A stretch of DNA of 64,000 bases from JACVRN01 sp036389255 (GCA_036389255.1 DASVQI010000027.1:82463-146462), one strand, 5' to 3'. Shown: positions 25,939 through 37,609, counted from the first letter of the stretch. Notes: generated from the sequence alone by a model not told the origin. Program-made: numbers and translations.

Positions 25939-26010
25939 AGAGAGAGACGCCGGAGTGAGCGCTGAGAAAAGTTCAATTTCTCAGCGCCCACTCCGGCGTC
26001 TCTCTCTCTT
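25939..26010. terminator. Long convergent hairpin
   Basis: About 30 bp of near-perfect pairing (AGAGAGAGACGCCGGAGT and complement) between the convergent hydrolase and MFS genes. The sequence after it (GTCTGCGGCGGTGAAT, 26012-26027) recurs inside the repeat at 63863-63998, so this may be a member of the same repeat family. Confidence 0.8.
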
Positions 26011-26029
26011 TGTCTGCGGCGGTGAATCT

Positions 26030-27313
26030 TTAAAGCTCTCTGAGGCGCTTGTTGCGCGCGGCTATGAAGGCTATGGAGATGGCTATGATAAGGCCGCCTG
26101 TGGCGAGCGTGTGCGGAGCGCCGAATCGCTCTGCGGCTATCCCCGCTATGAGATTGCCTATGGGCATGGTGCCTATGAAAGAGAGTATGAACATGCTCAT
26201 CACGCGCCCGCGCATCTCGTCCGTCACAAGCTGCTGCAAGAGCATGTTGATGACGGCCACGCAGGAGACGATGGCCAGCCCCATCCCGAAGATGAACATC
26301 AGCGAGATGTAGAGCCGCGTCGAAAGCGCAAAGCCCATCAGGCAAAGCGAGAAGGCGAATGCCCCGCCCAGCACAGACCAGCCCTTATGCTTGAAATTGC
26401 CGAGGAAGGTCAAGAGCAGCGCGCCTAAGAATGCGCCCGCGCCCGACATCCCGCTCATCATCGCAAGACCTGTCTCCCCTACGTGCAGTATGTCGCGCGC
26501 GAAGACAGGGACGAGGCTCATGTAAGGTGCGCCGAAGAGGCTTGTCAGCCCCGATATGACCAGCAGCAGAAGCACTCGCGGACGCCCGCCCACGTATCTC
26601 AGCCCCTCCTTCAAATCTCTCCAGACGGCGCGACTATCGCTGGCCGAATGCGACGGCGCTGGCAGCGCTCCCTGCTCCCTCTTATAACGCACCAGCAAGA
26701 GAGACACTATGACGGCGACGAACGAGAAAGCATTGGCAAAGAAGCAACCAGCGAGGCCGAAGACCTTGAACCCGAGGCCCGCAAAGACAGGCCCGACTAC
26801 TCGCGAGAGCTGGAACTGTGTGGAGTTGAGCGCTATGGCGTTCGAGAGGTCTTCGCGCCCGACGAGGTCAAACGTAATCGCCTGATACGATGGCCCCGCG
26901 AGCGCAAAGCAACAGCCCGTGGCGAAGGACAGAACAAGAATTATCCAAACGTCTATCTTTGTGTTGATGACGCCTGTGCTAATCAGGATGGCCAGTATGA
27001 GCGCCGAGAGGCCAGCGCCGATTTGCGTCATTATCAGCAAGCGGCGGCGGTCTACAAGGTCTGCGAAGACGCCCGCCAGAAGCGTCAGGGCCAGTCCCGG
27101 CGCGGTCGCAACGAACCCGTCAACGCCCAACCAGAAGGGAGAGTCCGTCAGTTGCAGCACGAGCCAGCCCTGCGCCACGGCCTGCATCCACGTGCCGACG
27201 TTGGAGAGAAAAGCGCCCGCCCAGAAGAGCCTGAAGTTGCGGTGCGACAGCGAGCGAAACATCCCGCCCGCTCTCTTGCCCTCTTCCGTCTTGGCTTCTA
27301 ACTCCACTGACAT
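26030..27313 (-). CDS. MFS transporter, MFS_3/EntS-like exporter
   Basis: 427 residues with about 12 hydrophobic helices. The N-terminal SLSHRNFRLFWAGAFLSNVG and the GVFADLVDRRRLL loop (the MFS motif A region after helix 2) are typical of the EntS/macrolide-efflux branch. Such carriers export small molecules with proton coupling; the cargo is not evident. AAGGGGAA lies before the ATG. The next gene, XdhC-like, lies 18 bases upstream in the same direction, so co-transcription is likely. Confidence 0.88.
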   Translation of the reverse strand: MSVELEAKTEEGKRAGGMFRSLSHRNFRLFWAGAFLSNVGTWMQAVAQGWLVLQLTDSPFWLGVDGFVATAPGLALTLLAGVFADLVDRRRLLIMTQIGAGLSALILAILISTGVINTKIDVWIILVLSFATGCCFALAGPSYQAITFDLVGREDLSNAIALNSTQFQLSRVVGPVFAGLGFKVFGLAGCFFANAFSFVAVIVSLLLVRYKREQGALPAPSHSASDSRAVWRDLKEGLRYVGGRPRVLLLLVISGLTSLFGAPYMSLVPVFARDILHVGETGLAMMSGMSGAGAFLGALLLTFLGNFKHKGWSVLGGAFAFSLCLMGFALSTRLYISLMFIFGMGLAIVSCVAVINMLLQQLVTDEMRGRVMSMFILSFIGTMPIGNLIAGIAAERFGAPHTLATGGLIIAISIAFIAARNKRLREL

Positions 27314-27331
27314 TCGTGCCAGTTCCCCTTG

Positions 27332-28138
27332 TTATCCAGCCCGCTCTTTTTTCATCCTGCGCCACGCGGAAAGAGGCGCACCCGTGCCGCCGTGTCTTTC
27401 GGCCACTATCTCAGCCATAATCGCCAGCGCGACCTCTTCGGGCGAGACTCCGCGTATGTCAAGCCCTATGGGGGCACGCACCTCTCTCAGCGCCTCTTCG
27501 GCAAAGCCCTGCTCGCGCAGCCGCTCAAGCACAATATTCGTGCGCCGCTTGCTTCCTATCATCCCCACGTAGCGCGAGCTGGCCTGAAGCACCGCGCGCA
27601 TGCACTCTTCATCCTCGTTATGACCGCGAGTGACCACGGCCACGTAAGCGTTGCGGCTGACGTGTTGACCGAGCGCTTCAGTCCAGCTTCGCGCAGCTAC
27701 CAACTCAATGCCCGTGTCGGGGAAGCGCTCGCGCGTGACGAAATCCGCGCGGTCGTCAATCAGTGTGGCGCGGTAGCCCGACGCGCGGGCCAGCCTTGCC
27801 AGATGAGCGCCGACGTGGCCCGCGCCGCAGATGACCAGACGGGGCTCGTTCTCTATGCGCTCGAACATCACTAGAACGTTCTGCTCCGCACCAAGCTCGG
27901 ATGAAAGCTCTTCAGTGCTGACGGTTCGGGTTTCGGCGCGCGAGTCCAGAAATTTCCGGGCATAGAGCGCGACCGCTTCGTCCAGCGCTAGATTGTTCAG
28001 AGTCCCGGTACGTGCGCCCTGTTCCGTGATGAGGATTTTCGCGCCCGTGTCGGCTTGCGCGCGTATGATGGTGGCGAGCGCGGCGAGAGAGTTTTCCTGA
28101 AGGACGCGCTCGACCGCTTCTATGATGGGTCTGGACAT
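27332..28138 (-). CDS. XdhC-family accessory protein, Rossmann half
   Basis: 268 residues. The C-terminal part has a Rossmann motif (LVICGAGHVGAHLARLA), the LIDDRADFVTRERFPD region, and GMIGSKRRTNIVLERL, typical of XdhC. XdhC proteins bind molybdenum cofactor and insert it, sulfurated, into xanthine dehydrogenase or related hydroxylases. The N-terminal 110 residues carry a shortened CoxI-like region. A separate XdhC/CoxI N-terminal protein is encoded at 28554. No molybdenum hydroxylase gene is in this window. Confidence 0.85.
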   Translation of the reverse strand: MSRPIIEAVERVLQENSLAALATIIRAQADTGAKILITEQGARTGTLNNLALDEAVALYARKFLDSRAETRTVSTEELSSELGAEQNVLVMFERIENEPRLVICGAGHVGAHLARLARASGYRATLIDDRADFVTRERFPDTGIELVAARSWTEALGQHVSRNAYVAVVTRGHNEDEECMRAVLQASSRYVGMIGSKRRTNIVLERLREQGFAEEALREVRAPIGLDIRGVSPEEVALAIMAEIVAERHGGTGAPLSAWRRMKKERAG

Positions 28139-28198
28139 GAAAGGGTCTGGCCTCCGCGCGCAGCCTTCAGGGGGAAGCCGCTCGTTCTAGCCTCTAAG

Positions 28199-28489
28199 CT
28201 ACTTGGACGGCTTTACCAGCCCGAGCGCCATCCCTGCTCGACGCAGCAGCCACAAAGGCCCCACGATTAAATAGACGGGATTGCGAAAGAAGGCTGGCTG
28301 ATTGCCTTCTATGAAGTGGCCTAGGAACTGCAAAATCCAGCCGACGACAAAAAGCCCCAGCGCCCATCGCCAGTTGAAAAAGAGCACGGGCAAAGAGATG
28401 ACAATCATAGGAATCCCTATGCTGTGCGTCAGGCGATTAAGCGGGTGTCTGTGCTTCGCCTTGTAATTCTCCATGAAAGATTCTGCCAT
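28199..28489 (-). CDS. DUF962/Mpo1-like membrane protein
   Basis: 96 residues starting MAESFMENYKAKHRHPLNRL, the hallmark His-containing opening of the DUF962/Mpo1 family. Two or three hydrophobic helices follow (IPMIVISLPVLFFNW and WALGLFVVGWILQFLGHFIE). The yeast homologue Mpo1 is an iron-dependent dioxygenase in fatty-acid alpha-oxidation; bacterial members are mostly uncharacterised. It lies between two XdhC-type genes on the same strand. Confidence 0.8.
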   Translation of the reverse strand: MAESFMENYKAKHRHPLNRLTHSIGIPMIVISLPVLFFNWRWALGLFVVGWILQFLGHFIEGNQPAFFRNPVYLIVGPLWLLRRAGMALGLVKPSK

Positions 28490-28503
28490 AGCTCACTCCG
28501 TTC

Positions 28504-28567
28504 ACAGTTTTCAGTTTTCAGAAAAGAGTCTGTTGCTTTTAACTGCAAACTGATTACTGAAAACTGT
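28504..28567. repeat. Inverted repeat of 7-nt TTTTCAG units
   Basis: The left arm ACAGTTTTCAGTTTTCAG is complementary to the right arm CTGATTACTGAAAACTGT. The right arm contains the stop codon and last residues (DSFQ) of the XdhC/CoxI gene. Confidence 0.85.
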
Positions 28568-28898
28568 CTTCAGGTTTCCACACGTCTATAAAGATTTCCA
28601 TGGTGCCGCCGCAGACCATTCCCTCTTCGCTGGCCTCGTCGGCCGTGAGGCTGAACTTGTGCATGACCGGTAAGCCTGTGCGCAGCGCTTCTCTCGCCTC
28701 GGCCCAGACTTCTGCCTCTATGCAGCCGCCGCCGACTGTGCCCGCGACCTTGCCGTCCTCGAAAAAGAGCATCTTCGCCCCGCGCCTCTGCGGCGTAGAG
28801 CCGCGAGTGTTAGCCACGCTCGCCACCACCACCCGCTCGCCCCTGGCGTTCGCTTCCTTGATTAAATGGTAAAGCTCTGTCTGTGCAATCGTAGACAT
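28554..28898 (-). CDS. XdhC/CoxI-family N-terminal-domain protein
   Basis: 114 residues with the CoxI/XdhC N-terminal signature: VVVASVANTRGSTPQRRGAK, then GTVGGGCIEAEVWAEA, then a C-terminal Cys-containing MVCGGTMEIFID. This corresponds to the N-terminal half of full-length XdhC proteins, so the accessory function is split over two genes here. The last residues and the stop are encoded by an intergenic repeat arm, so the C-terminus may have been altered by the repeat. Confidence 0.85.
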   Translation of the reverse strand: MSTIAQTELYHLIKEANARGERVVVASVANTRGSTPQRRGAKMLFFEDGKVAGTVGGGCIEAEVWAEAREALRTGLPVMHKFSLTADEASEEGMVCGGTMEIFIDVWKPEDSFQ

Positions 28899-28925
28899 AA
28901 ATTAAGTCCTGCGTCCGGACTGTCC

Positions 28926-29771
28926 TTACGGAGTCTCGCCCTGCTCAGGCTGCTCCGTGGTCGTGTTCGTCGCAGGCGCAGTCTCTGTATTCGTGTTGGC
29001 CGTATCCGTTCTGGGCGCGGTTCCATTCTCTTCCATGCGCCTGCGTATGGTGTCCGCTTCGGCGTCCGCGTTGGCTATGGCCGTCTCAAGCCGCGCGCGG
29101 CTCTGCGACAGAAGCTGAAGCTGTGACCGCACGCGCTCGCGCTCGTTCTCAAGCTGGCGACGTCTGGCATCGCGCACCTCTTCGGGACGCGTGGAGCCGA
29201 AGGTCTGCGACGCGCGCTCTATATTTTCCGGGCGCAGGTCGAACTCTATCTGGTCTGCGCGTGCTTGCAGGTCTGCCTCCTTCGCCTGCACGTCGCGCAG
29301 TTGCGTGCGGAAATTCTCGGCGCGAGTCTCCGCGCGCGACAGCCGCTCCATGTCCACGAGCGTTCGCTGCTGCCGCTCCATAGTGCCAATCTTGTCCGAA
29401 AGCTGTGTGACCTGCGACGAGAGTTTATCAACGGTGCGTCGGAGCGCCTCCTGCCCGGACTCAGTCTCCGGTGTAGCTCCGGCACGTGAGCGCCTGCGAG
29501 AAGGAGTCGTGGTCGTCTGCTGAGGCGTGCCCGTATCCGTGTCGCTGGCCGTGCTGATAATCGTCGGGTCTGTAGGCGAGGACGAAGTGGCGGGCTGCGT
29601 CGTCGTCGTCGTTGGCGTCAAAGGAGCCTGCGTGGTGACGGGGTTTGTGACGCGGCGCGAAGGACGCCTGCGGCGGCGCTGCTGCGCGCTCACGTCGGCA
29701 GCGCCCAGAGCAATCACCAGCAGGGCAACGAGCAACAGAGCTTTTCGGACTCTCAAACTTATACGCATCAC
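28926..29771 (-). CDS. Exported coiled-coil protein of unknown function
   Basis: 281 residues. A signal peptide (ALLLVALLVIALGAADVSA) is followed by an Arg-rich run (QQRRRRRPSRR), a Thr/Pro-rich stretch, and a long heptad-patterned helix from about 100 to 245 (LRRTVDKLSSQVTQLSDKIG and LSRAETRAENFRTQLRDVQA). The end is again Thr/Asn-rich. This is a periplasmic coiled-coil with disordered flanks; no enzymatic motif is seen. It is not an evident operon partner of nadC, which lies 110 bases upstream. Confidence 0.65.
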   Translation of the reverse strand: MMRISLRVRKALLLVALLVIALGAADVSAQQRRRRRPSRRVTNPVTTQAPLTPTTTTTQPATSSSPTDPTIISTASDTDTGTPQQTTTTPSRRRSRAGATPETESGQEALRRTVDKLSSQVTQLSDKIGTMERQQRTLVDMERLSRAETRAENFRTQLRDVQAKEADLQARADQIEFDLRPENIERASQTFGSTRPEEVRDARRRQLENERERVRSQLQLLSQSRARLETAIANADAEADTIRRRMEENGTAPRTDTANTNTETAPATNTTTEQPEQGETP

Positions 29772-29881
29772 TTGAACCTCCCTCTTAAATCCGCTTCACA
29801 CTTAAAATCAGAGATGCCGCCGACATCAACACGAGATGCTTAAAGATTCTTGCACGCCGCGCCGGGTTTAGAGTTCCATTC

Positions 29882-30732
29882 TCATCCTGCCTGAATCTTA
29901 AAGCTTATGTCCATGGCGCGAGCCGAATGAGTGAGCGCGCCGACGCTGATTAAATCCACGCCCGCCTCGGCGTAAGCGCGCACGTTGTCGAGCGTAATGC
30001 CTCCAGAAGATTCCAGCGTAACTTCGGGCTTCAACTCTCGCGCCAGCCGCACGAGCTTTGCCGTGCTCTCCGGCGTCTGGTTATCAAGCAGAATTATGTC
30101 CGCGCCGCTCCCTATGGCTTCGCGCAGGTCGCGCTCCGTGGAAACCTCCACCTCGATTTTGTGCAGGTGGCCGACAGCAGAGCGCGCACGCTCGACGGCA
30201 GCCGCTACGCCTCCGGCCATCGCTATGTGATTGTCCTTGATAAGCACGCCGTCATCCAAACCGAAGCGGTGATTGCGCCCGCCGCCGGCCGTGACAGCAT
30301 ACTTTTCAAGCATGCGAAGGCCCGGCGTGGTCTTGCGCGTGTCAACCACCTGCGCGCCGGTTCCCTCTACGGCGCGGACGAAAGTGCGCGTCTGCGTCGC
30401 TATGCCTGAAAGACGCTGAAGCAGGTTAAGCGCCACGCGCTCGCCCGCCAGTAAAACGTCCGCGAAGCCGTTCGTGCGCGCTACGACTTTTCCCGCTTCA
30501 ACTTCTTCGCCGTCCGAGACGAAGGCTTCCAACTGCTGCTGCGAGTCCAGAGTCGAGAAGACGGCTTCGGCTACTTCAAGGCCCGCTATCACCATAGGCT
30601 CTTTGGCCAGAAAGCGCCCGCGCGCCCGCGCGTTACGCGCAATCGTTGACTGTGTGGTGATGTCGCCGCGCCCGAGGTCTTCAGCCAGAAACGCGCTTAT
30701 CTGCGAGAAGAGCGCCGCGTCGTCCAGCCAGC

Positions 30733-30736
<4 letters not shown>
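29882..30736 (-). CDS. nadC: Nicotinate-nucleotide diphosphorylase (carboxylating), QPRTase
   Basis: 284 residues, full length for the family. It converts quinolinate and PRPP to nicotinate mononucleotide, carbon dioxide and pyrophosphate in NAD synthesis. Family hallmarks are RKTTPGLRMLEKYAVTAGG, HRFGLDDGVLIKDNHI, and the C-terminal LESSGGITLDNV barrel loop. Its ATG overlaps the valS stop by four bases (ATGA), so expression is coupled to valS. No other de novo NAD gene is in the window. Confidence 0.95.
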
Positions 30737-33426
<2,690 letters not shown>

Positions 33427-33433
33427 AAAACAG

Positions 33434-33565
33434 TCTTGAGTTTTTAGTCTTCAGTTTTCAGTAAGTTTCAAGCAGCTATTGTAAAGCAATAGCCGCCAGC
33501 TTTCATACCGGGCTGAATACTGGCGGCTACTCAAGATTTAAGTGAAAGCTGAAAACTGTCTACTG
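33434..33565. repeat. Nested inverted repeats with TTTTCAG units
   Basis: The outer arms (TCTTGAGT with ACTCAAGA, and CAGTTTTCAG with CTGAAAACTG) enclose an inner hairpin TAGCCGCCAG/CTGGCGGCTA (33490-33529). It fills the gap from the valS start to the stop codon of the response-regulator gene. Confidence 0.8.
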
Positions 33566-35050
33566 CATCTTCTCCTCTTCCAGTTTTCGCTTGATGAGAA
33601 GCTCGGCCAGTTGCGGAACGACCTCCCATGCGACCTGTTCCACGACTCTGGTTGAAAGCAGCTCGACCACCCGGCGTGCTATGGCGTCTATGGTTTCCGG
33701 CGCAAGCTGGTCGAGAGTAATCTGGCCGGTCGGCGGCTGTGACTCGGCGGAAGCTGCGGCGGCAGGCGCAGAAGCTTCCATGCCGGAAGGCGCCGTCGCT
33801 TCTTCGCGCGGATGTGTCTCTTCAATGACCGCTTCCGTCGCTCCGGCAAAGCTTCCCGTTGCGGTCTGCGGCCAGAAGCCGCCCTGCGTCTCAAGGGCTT
33901 CGGGCGCGGCCTCTTCGATGGCGGTTGATTCCATTCCGGCTTGCTCTTCCGCCATGAAGGGCTCGGGACTGGCAGCCTCTTCCACCTTATAGTCGGCCAC
34001 CGGAGCTACTATAGGCTCAAAGCCGAAGCGCGACGTGTCTTCGACAGGCGGCTGCGATTCAGACGTTTCCGGCTGAGCGAAACCCGAGACGGGCGGCGCT
34101 TCCTCCTGAGCCACGGGAGCTTGAGCGGCAGGCGCGTCATCCTGTAGGTCTAGAATGAAATCGTCAGCCTCTCTGGTTGAGACGGGCGCGGCATCTATCT
34201 CGCCCAAGTCGAGCAGCGCTTCGTCCGCCGCAGCAGCATTGCTCAGGTAATTGTTTTCGGGCGGCTCTGTGGAAAGTATATCTTCGTTCATCTCGTCTAA
34301 ATGTAGGTCGCGTTCCGTCGCTTCGAGTTGCTCGGGCTCCTCCTGAACGGGAGCCTGCATACCTGCCTCCCTCAAATCCATAGATGAAAGCGGCTCTGTC
34401 GGTCGCGTCTGGCTTTCCCTGATGTCGTCAGACGGCGGCCCGGCAAGCTCGTTCGGGTTGCGAGCTTCTATCATCTCGTCGTCGAGGCTTTCGTGTCCGG
34501 CCAGATGCGCTGCGGCCTCGGCAGGGTCTATGCCCTTAAGCTCTTTGGAGAGGGGAGCCGTGTCGGCGGTGTAAATGTCCGCGTCCGCCTTGCGGCTCTG
34601 CTCTTCCCTTTTGGCTATCTCGTCCGGCAGCTCAAGGTCGCGCGTGCTAGTCTCGTCCTCGGAATTTGCGCCGCCTCCACTGATGAGCGATGTCACCTTG
34701 TTGACGAGCTGTCGTATGGACTGAAATGGCTTGGTCAAATAATCATCCGCGCCGACACGGCGGGCCTCCGCTTCATCGAATGGTTCGAACGAGCCGACGA
34801 GCAGCATGACGGGGATGTGCCGGTATCGTTCGTCCCGCTTGATATGCTCGCAGACTTCGTAACCGTTGCGACCCGGCATGAAAACGTCCGCGAGCACTAT
34901 GTCAGGCTGAAGCTCATCGAGCTTCGAGAGCGCCTGCTCTCCGTTGCCTACGGTCGTGACCTCTATGCCTTCGTCGGAGAAGGTCAGGTCAATCACCTTT
35001 TGAATAGTGACGGAATCGTCCGCGAGCAACAATTTGCGTCCCGTGACCAA
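33560..35050 (-). CDS. Response regulator with long acidic linker and C-terminal helical domain
   Basis: 496 residues. Residues 4-125 are a CheY-like receiver with acidic pair D11 D12, phospho-acceptor D55 in IVLADVFMPG, and K107 in DDYLTKPF. About 125-430 is a long acidic, Ala/Pro/Glu-rich linker of low complexity. The last 50 residues (LDQLAPETIDAIARRVVELL and on) form a compact amphipathic helical domain that may mediate self-assembly or partner binding. There is no DNA-binding domain. The linker-plus-helix layout recalls polar scaffold or motility regulators, but no specific role can be assigned. Confidence 0.85.
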   Translation of the reverse strand: MVTGRKLLLADDSVTIQKVIDLTFSDEGIEVTTVGNGEQALSKLDELQPDIVLADVFMPGRNGYEVCEHIKRDERYRHIPVMLLVGSFEPFDEAEARRVGADDYLTKPFQSIRQLVNKVTSLISGGGANSEDETSTRDLELPDEIAKREEQSRKADADIYTADTAPLSKELKGIDPAEAAAHLAGHESLDDEMIEARNPNELAGPPSDDIRESQTRPTEPLSSMDLREAGMQAPVQEEPEQLEATERDLHLDEMNEDILSTEPPENNYLSNAAAADEALLDLGEIDAAPVSTREADDFILDLQDDAPAAQAPVAQEEAPPVSGFAQPETSESQPPVEDTSRFGFEPIVAPVADYKVEEAASPEPFMAEEQAGMESTAIEEAAPEALETQGGFWPQTATGSFAGATEAVIEETHPREEATAPSGMEASAPAAAASAESQPPTGQITLDQLAPETIDAIARRVVELLSTRVVEQVAWEVVPQLAELLIKRKLEEEKMQ

Positions 35051-35284
35051 ATCGCTAACTCCTTATGAGAATTGAGCGCCGTTCGGAGATTGCGGGGCTT
35101 CTTCTATTTACAAGCGCGCCGTCTGGGTCTTTGAGCGCACCGAATCCGTGTGGCGCGGGGCAAGTTGTGCGTGAGTCGCAAGAGAGCTGAACATACCACG
35201 CGCCCCATGCGGCTACATTTTGAAACCTAACACCCGCACATAGAGCGCGTCAAGAAAAAATGCAGAAGTCAGAATGACGAACGG

Positions 35285-35356
35285 GAAAGAATTGATTCAT
35301 TGATTCACCGGCTCATTGATTCAATGAATCAATGAGCCGGTGAATCAATCTCTTTC
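35285..35356. repeat. Large palindrome of 8-nt ATTGATTC units
   Basis: Within the 319-base gap 35051-35369. GAAAGA, two ATTGATTC-type units and an ACCGGCTC core are mirrored as GAGCCGGTGAATCAAT and TCTTTC, a near-perfect hairpin of about 30 bp. Beside it the gap must hold the promoter of the response regulator; none was recognised. Confidence 0.85.
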
Positions 35357-35369
35357 ATTCCGCATTGCT

Positions 35370-35972
35370 TTACTGTGCGCGTTTTTCAAGAACTATGTCA
35401 TCGCCTGTGTTGGCTTTGCCGTCCAGCCCCGTTGAGCGCAGGGTGTACTGGCTGCGGCTGCCCTCATATTGATAGGGCCTGTGCCACGGGTCTATGCGTA
35501 TTACGCGCGCCAGATAGAGCGGGTTGAGCTGGTCTACGAGCGCGACGGCGTTGGCGGCCTCAACATAAAAGCCGCGCTCCCTGCGGAAGGCTTCCAGCGC
35601 GGTTGCGAAAGTCTCAAGCTCTGCGCGGGCACGCTCTGTCTTCTCCTGATTGACCGCGCGCGAAATCATGTCAACGTCTTCCCACCTGTTATCGCCCGTG
35701 CGAATCTCCGCCACGCGCCACTTGCCGTCATCGCCCCGCACAAAGCGGAAAGCCGTCTCGACCTGTGCCTCTACGACTGCGGAAGAACCCATGCTTGAGA
35801 TAGACCTGACGCGCACGGCCTCTGTAGGCAACTCGCTCCCGGCAATCCGCGATATCAGCCGCCGCGCTTCCTTCGCGCTCAAATCATCAGCCGCGCTCGT
35901 GTAGACGATGGCCGAAGCGGAAGCCGTTAATAAACAGAGGGTCAGGACTATCAGGCGCGCTCGTTTATTCAT
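35370..35972 (-). CDS. Exported protein with GspG-like C-terminal domain
   Basis: 200 residues from an internal ATG preferred because GGAGA lies seven bases upstream and a signal peptide (RARLIVLTLCLLTASASA) starts there. The middle resembles a small alpha+beta domain (VVEAQVETAFRFVRGDDGKW). The C-terminal 80 residues match the calcium-binding end of type II secretion pseudopilin GspG (RIDPWHRPYQYEG and GLDGKANTGDDI). The prepilin cleavage motif and N-terminal methylation helix are missing, so it is not a standard pseudopilin. Confidence 0.7.
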   Translation of the reverse strand: MNKRARLIVLTLCLLTASASAIVYTSAADDLSAKEARRLISRIAGSELPTEAVRVRSISSMGSSAVVEAQVETAFRFVRGDDGKWRVAEIRTGDNRWEDVDMISRAVNQEKTERARAELETFATALEAFRRERGFYVEAANAVALVDQLNPLYLARVIRIDPWHRPYQYEGSRSQYTLRSTGLDGKANTGDDIVLEKRAQ

Positions 35973-36028
35973 GAGTCTTCTCCACGCGAAAGAATTTATG
36001 CCGGACTTGAGAGATGAAAGCATCTCTA

Positions 36029-36430
36029 TTACGCAGTCGCTTTGTTAATCAGCATGCGAAGCATTATCTGTAGCTGGGCTGTGGTGAAGGGCTTCGGCAG
36101 GAAGACAACCGCCCCTGCGGCGAAGCTGTCCGAAGAGAGCTTAGGGTTCTGCTCGGCGGTCATCATCATGACGGGGATGCGCATCAGGCGCTTTTCCGTG
36201 CGCATGTAGCGTACAAGCTCCGGCCCCTGTATGTGCGGCATCATGACGTCGAAGATGCCCGCCAGAAAGTCCGAATCCTTTTGCAGAAGCTGATAGGCTT
36301 CGCGGCCGTCCTTGGCGGGCACGACTTCGTATCCCTCTTTTTCGACGATGGCCGTCACAAGGCGAAGAATGGCCGGGTCATCATCCGCGACGAGGATGCG
36401 TCGTGAGGTCGTGGGAGTCTGGGCTGACAT
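36029..36430 (-). CDS. Single-domain response regulator
   Basis: 133 residues from the ATG at 36430, chosen because AAAGGGAT precedes it and an earlier start would overlap pdxA. A stand-alone CheY-like receiver: acidic patch in LVADDDPAI, phospho-acceptor Asp in AGIFDVMMPH, Thr in VMMMTAEQ, and Lys in FLPKPFTT. It would relay phosphate or bind a partner rather than bind DNA. It lies 25 bases after pdxA on the same strand. Its kinase is not encoded here. Confidence 0.9.
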   Translation of the reverse strand: MSAQTPTTSRRILVADDDPAILRLVTAIVEKEGYEVVPAKDGREAYQLLQKDSDFLAGIFDVMMPHIQGPELVRYMRTEKRLMRIPVMMMTAEQNPKLSSDSFAAGAVVFLPKPFTTAQLQIMLRMLINKATA

Positions 36431-36455
36431 TCCGTTATCCCTTTCAGAAAAAATT

Positions 36456-37523
36456 TTAAGCTTCGACGGGGCGTGCAGATTCATCGGCGCGGCTGACGAG
36501 CTCTGCGGCCAGAGTGATTGCCGCCACCATGCTTGAATGCTCTGCTATGCCGCGCCCGGCTATGTCAAAGGCCGTGCCGTGGTCAACGGAGGTTCGTATG
36601 AACGGCAGCCCCAGCGTGACGTTGACCGCCTCGCCAAATGACAGGCACTTGACGGGAATCATCGCCTGATCATGATAGCACGCCACGACCGCATCGAACT
36701 CGCCGCGAGAGGCGCGCAGGAAGACCGTGTCGGCTGAAAAGGGGCCCAGCACGTTCATCTCCTCCACACCGCGAAAATGCTCTACAGCCGGGACTATCTC
36801 GGAAGCCTCTTCGACGCCGAAGAGCCCGCCTTCGGCCCCGTGCGGATTGAGAGCGGCCACGGCTATGCGCGGTCGCTCTATTCCCCAGCGCCGCAGCTCT
36901 CTATGAGTGAGGCTGACGATGCCTATGATGCGGTCACGCTCCACCATGCGTATCGCCTCGGCCAAGGGTACGTGCGTGGAGATAAGCACTATGCGCAGGT
37001 TGGCCGCGACAAAGGCCATGGCGTAGTCTTCAGTGCCGGTCAGGTGCGCGAGGAACTCGGTGTGCCCCGGAAAGCTGTAACCGCCAAGGAAAAGCGCGCG
37101 CTTGTTAATAGGAGCGGTTGCGATAGCATCAACAGCGCCCGCCGCGCACAGCTCAACTGCGGACTCTATATAACCGGCCGCGGCCTTACCGGCGGCGCCC
37201 GATTCTATGCCCGGCTCTATGTAGCCGCTTATGTTGTCCAGATGATAGATGACTGGCCCCTGAAGCGCCGCAGGCAGTCTTTCGTCGCGCCTGACTATGT
37301 CGTAGCCGCAGGTGAGGTCGAGCGTGCGCGCCGTATGGGCCAGAAGCTGCGCGTCCCCTATGATGACAGGGTGGCAAACCTTTAAGACATCCTCTTCGGC
37401 GACGGCCTTGAGAACGACTTCGGGGCCGATGCCTGCGGGGTCGCCCATAGTGATGCCTATGCGCGGCAGCTTCTGCTTCGAGCGCGAATTAGCAGATTTA
37501 GAGTTGTGCGGCAACTCAGTCAT
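36456..37523 (-). CDS. pdxA: 4-hydroxythreonine-4-phosphate dehydrogenase
   Basis: 355 residues, slightly long for the family through a Lys/Ser-rich N-terminus and a short C-terminal extension. Family motifs: GITMGDPAGIGPEVVLKA, ATAPINKRAL, FPGHTEFLAHLTG, and the metal-binding CYHDQAMIPVK. The enzyme oxidises 4-phosphohydroxy-threonine with NAD in the pyridoxal phosphate pathway. A response regulator gene follows at 25 bases; no other PLP synthesis gene is in the window. Confidence 0.95.
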   Translation of the reverse strand: MTELPHNSKSANSRSKQKLPRIGITMGDPAGIGPEVVLKAVAEEDVLKVCHPVIIGDAQLLAHTARTLDLTCGYDIVRRDERLPAALQGPVIYHLDNISGYIEPGIESGAAGKAAAGYIESAVELCAAGAVDAIATAPINKRALFLGGYSFPGHTEFLAHLTGTEDYAMAFVAANLRIVLISTHVPLAEAIRMVERDRIIGIVSLTHRELRRWGIERPRIAVAALNPHGAEGGLFGVEEASEIVPAVEHFRGVEEMNVLGPFSADTVFLRASRGEFDAVVACYHDQAMIPVKCLSFGEAVNVTLGLPFIRTSVDHGTAFDIAGRGIAEHSSMVAAITLAAELVSRADESARPVEA

Positions 37524-37609
37524 GACTTGACCAAACGCGAGGACGGCGGCGCTTTAAGCTACGGGGAAGCGTGCCGGATTGGGTGTTAAGAAAAGGGTCG
37601 GGGCCCGGT

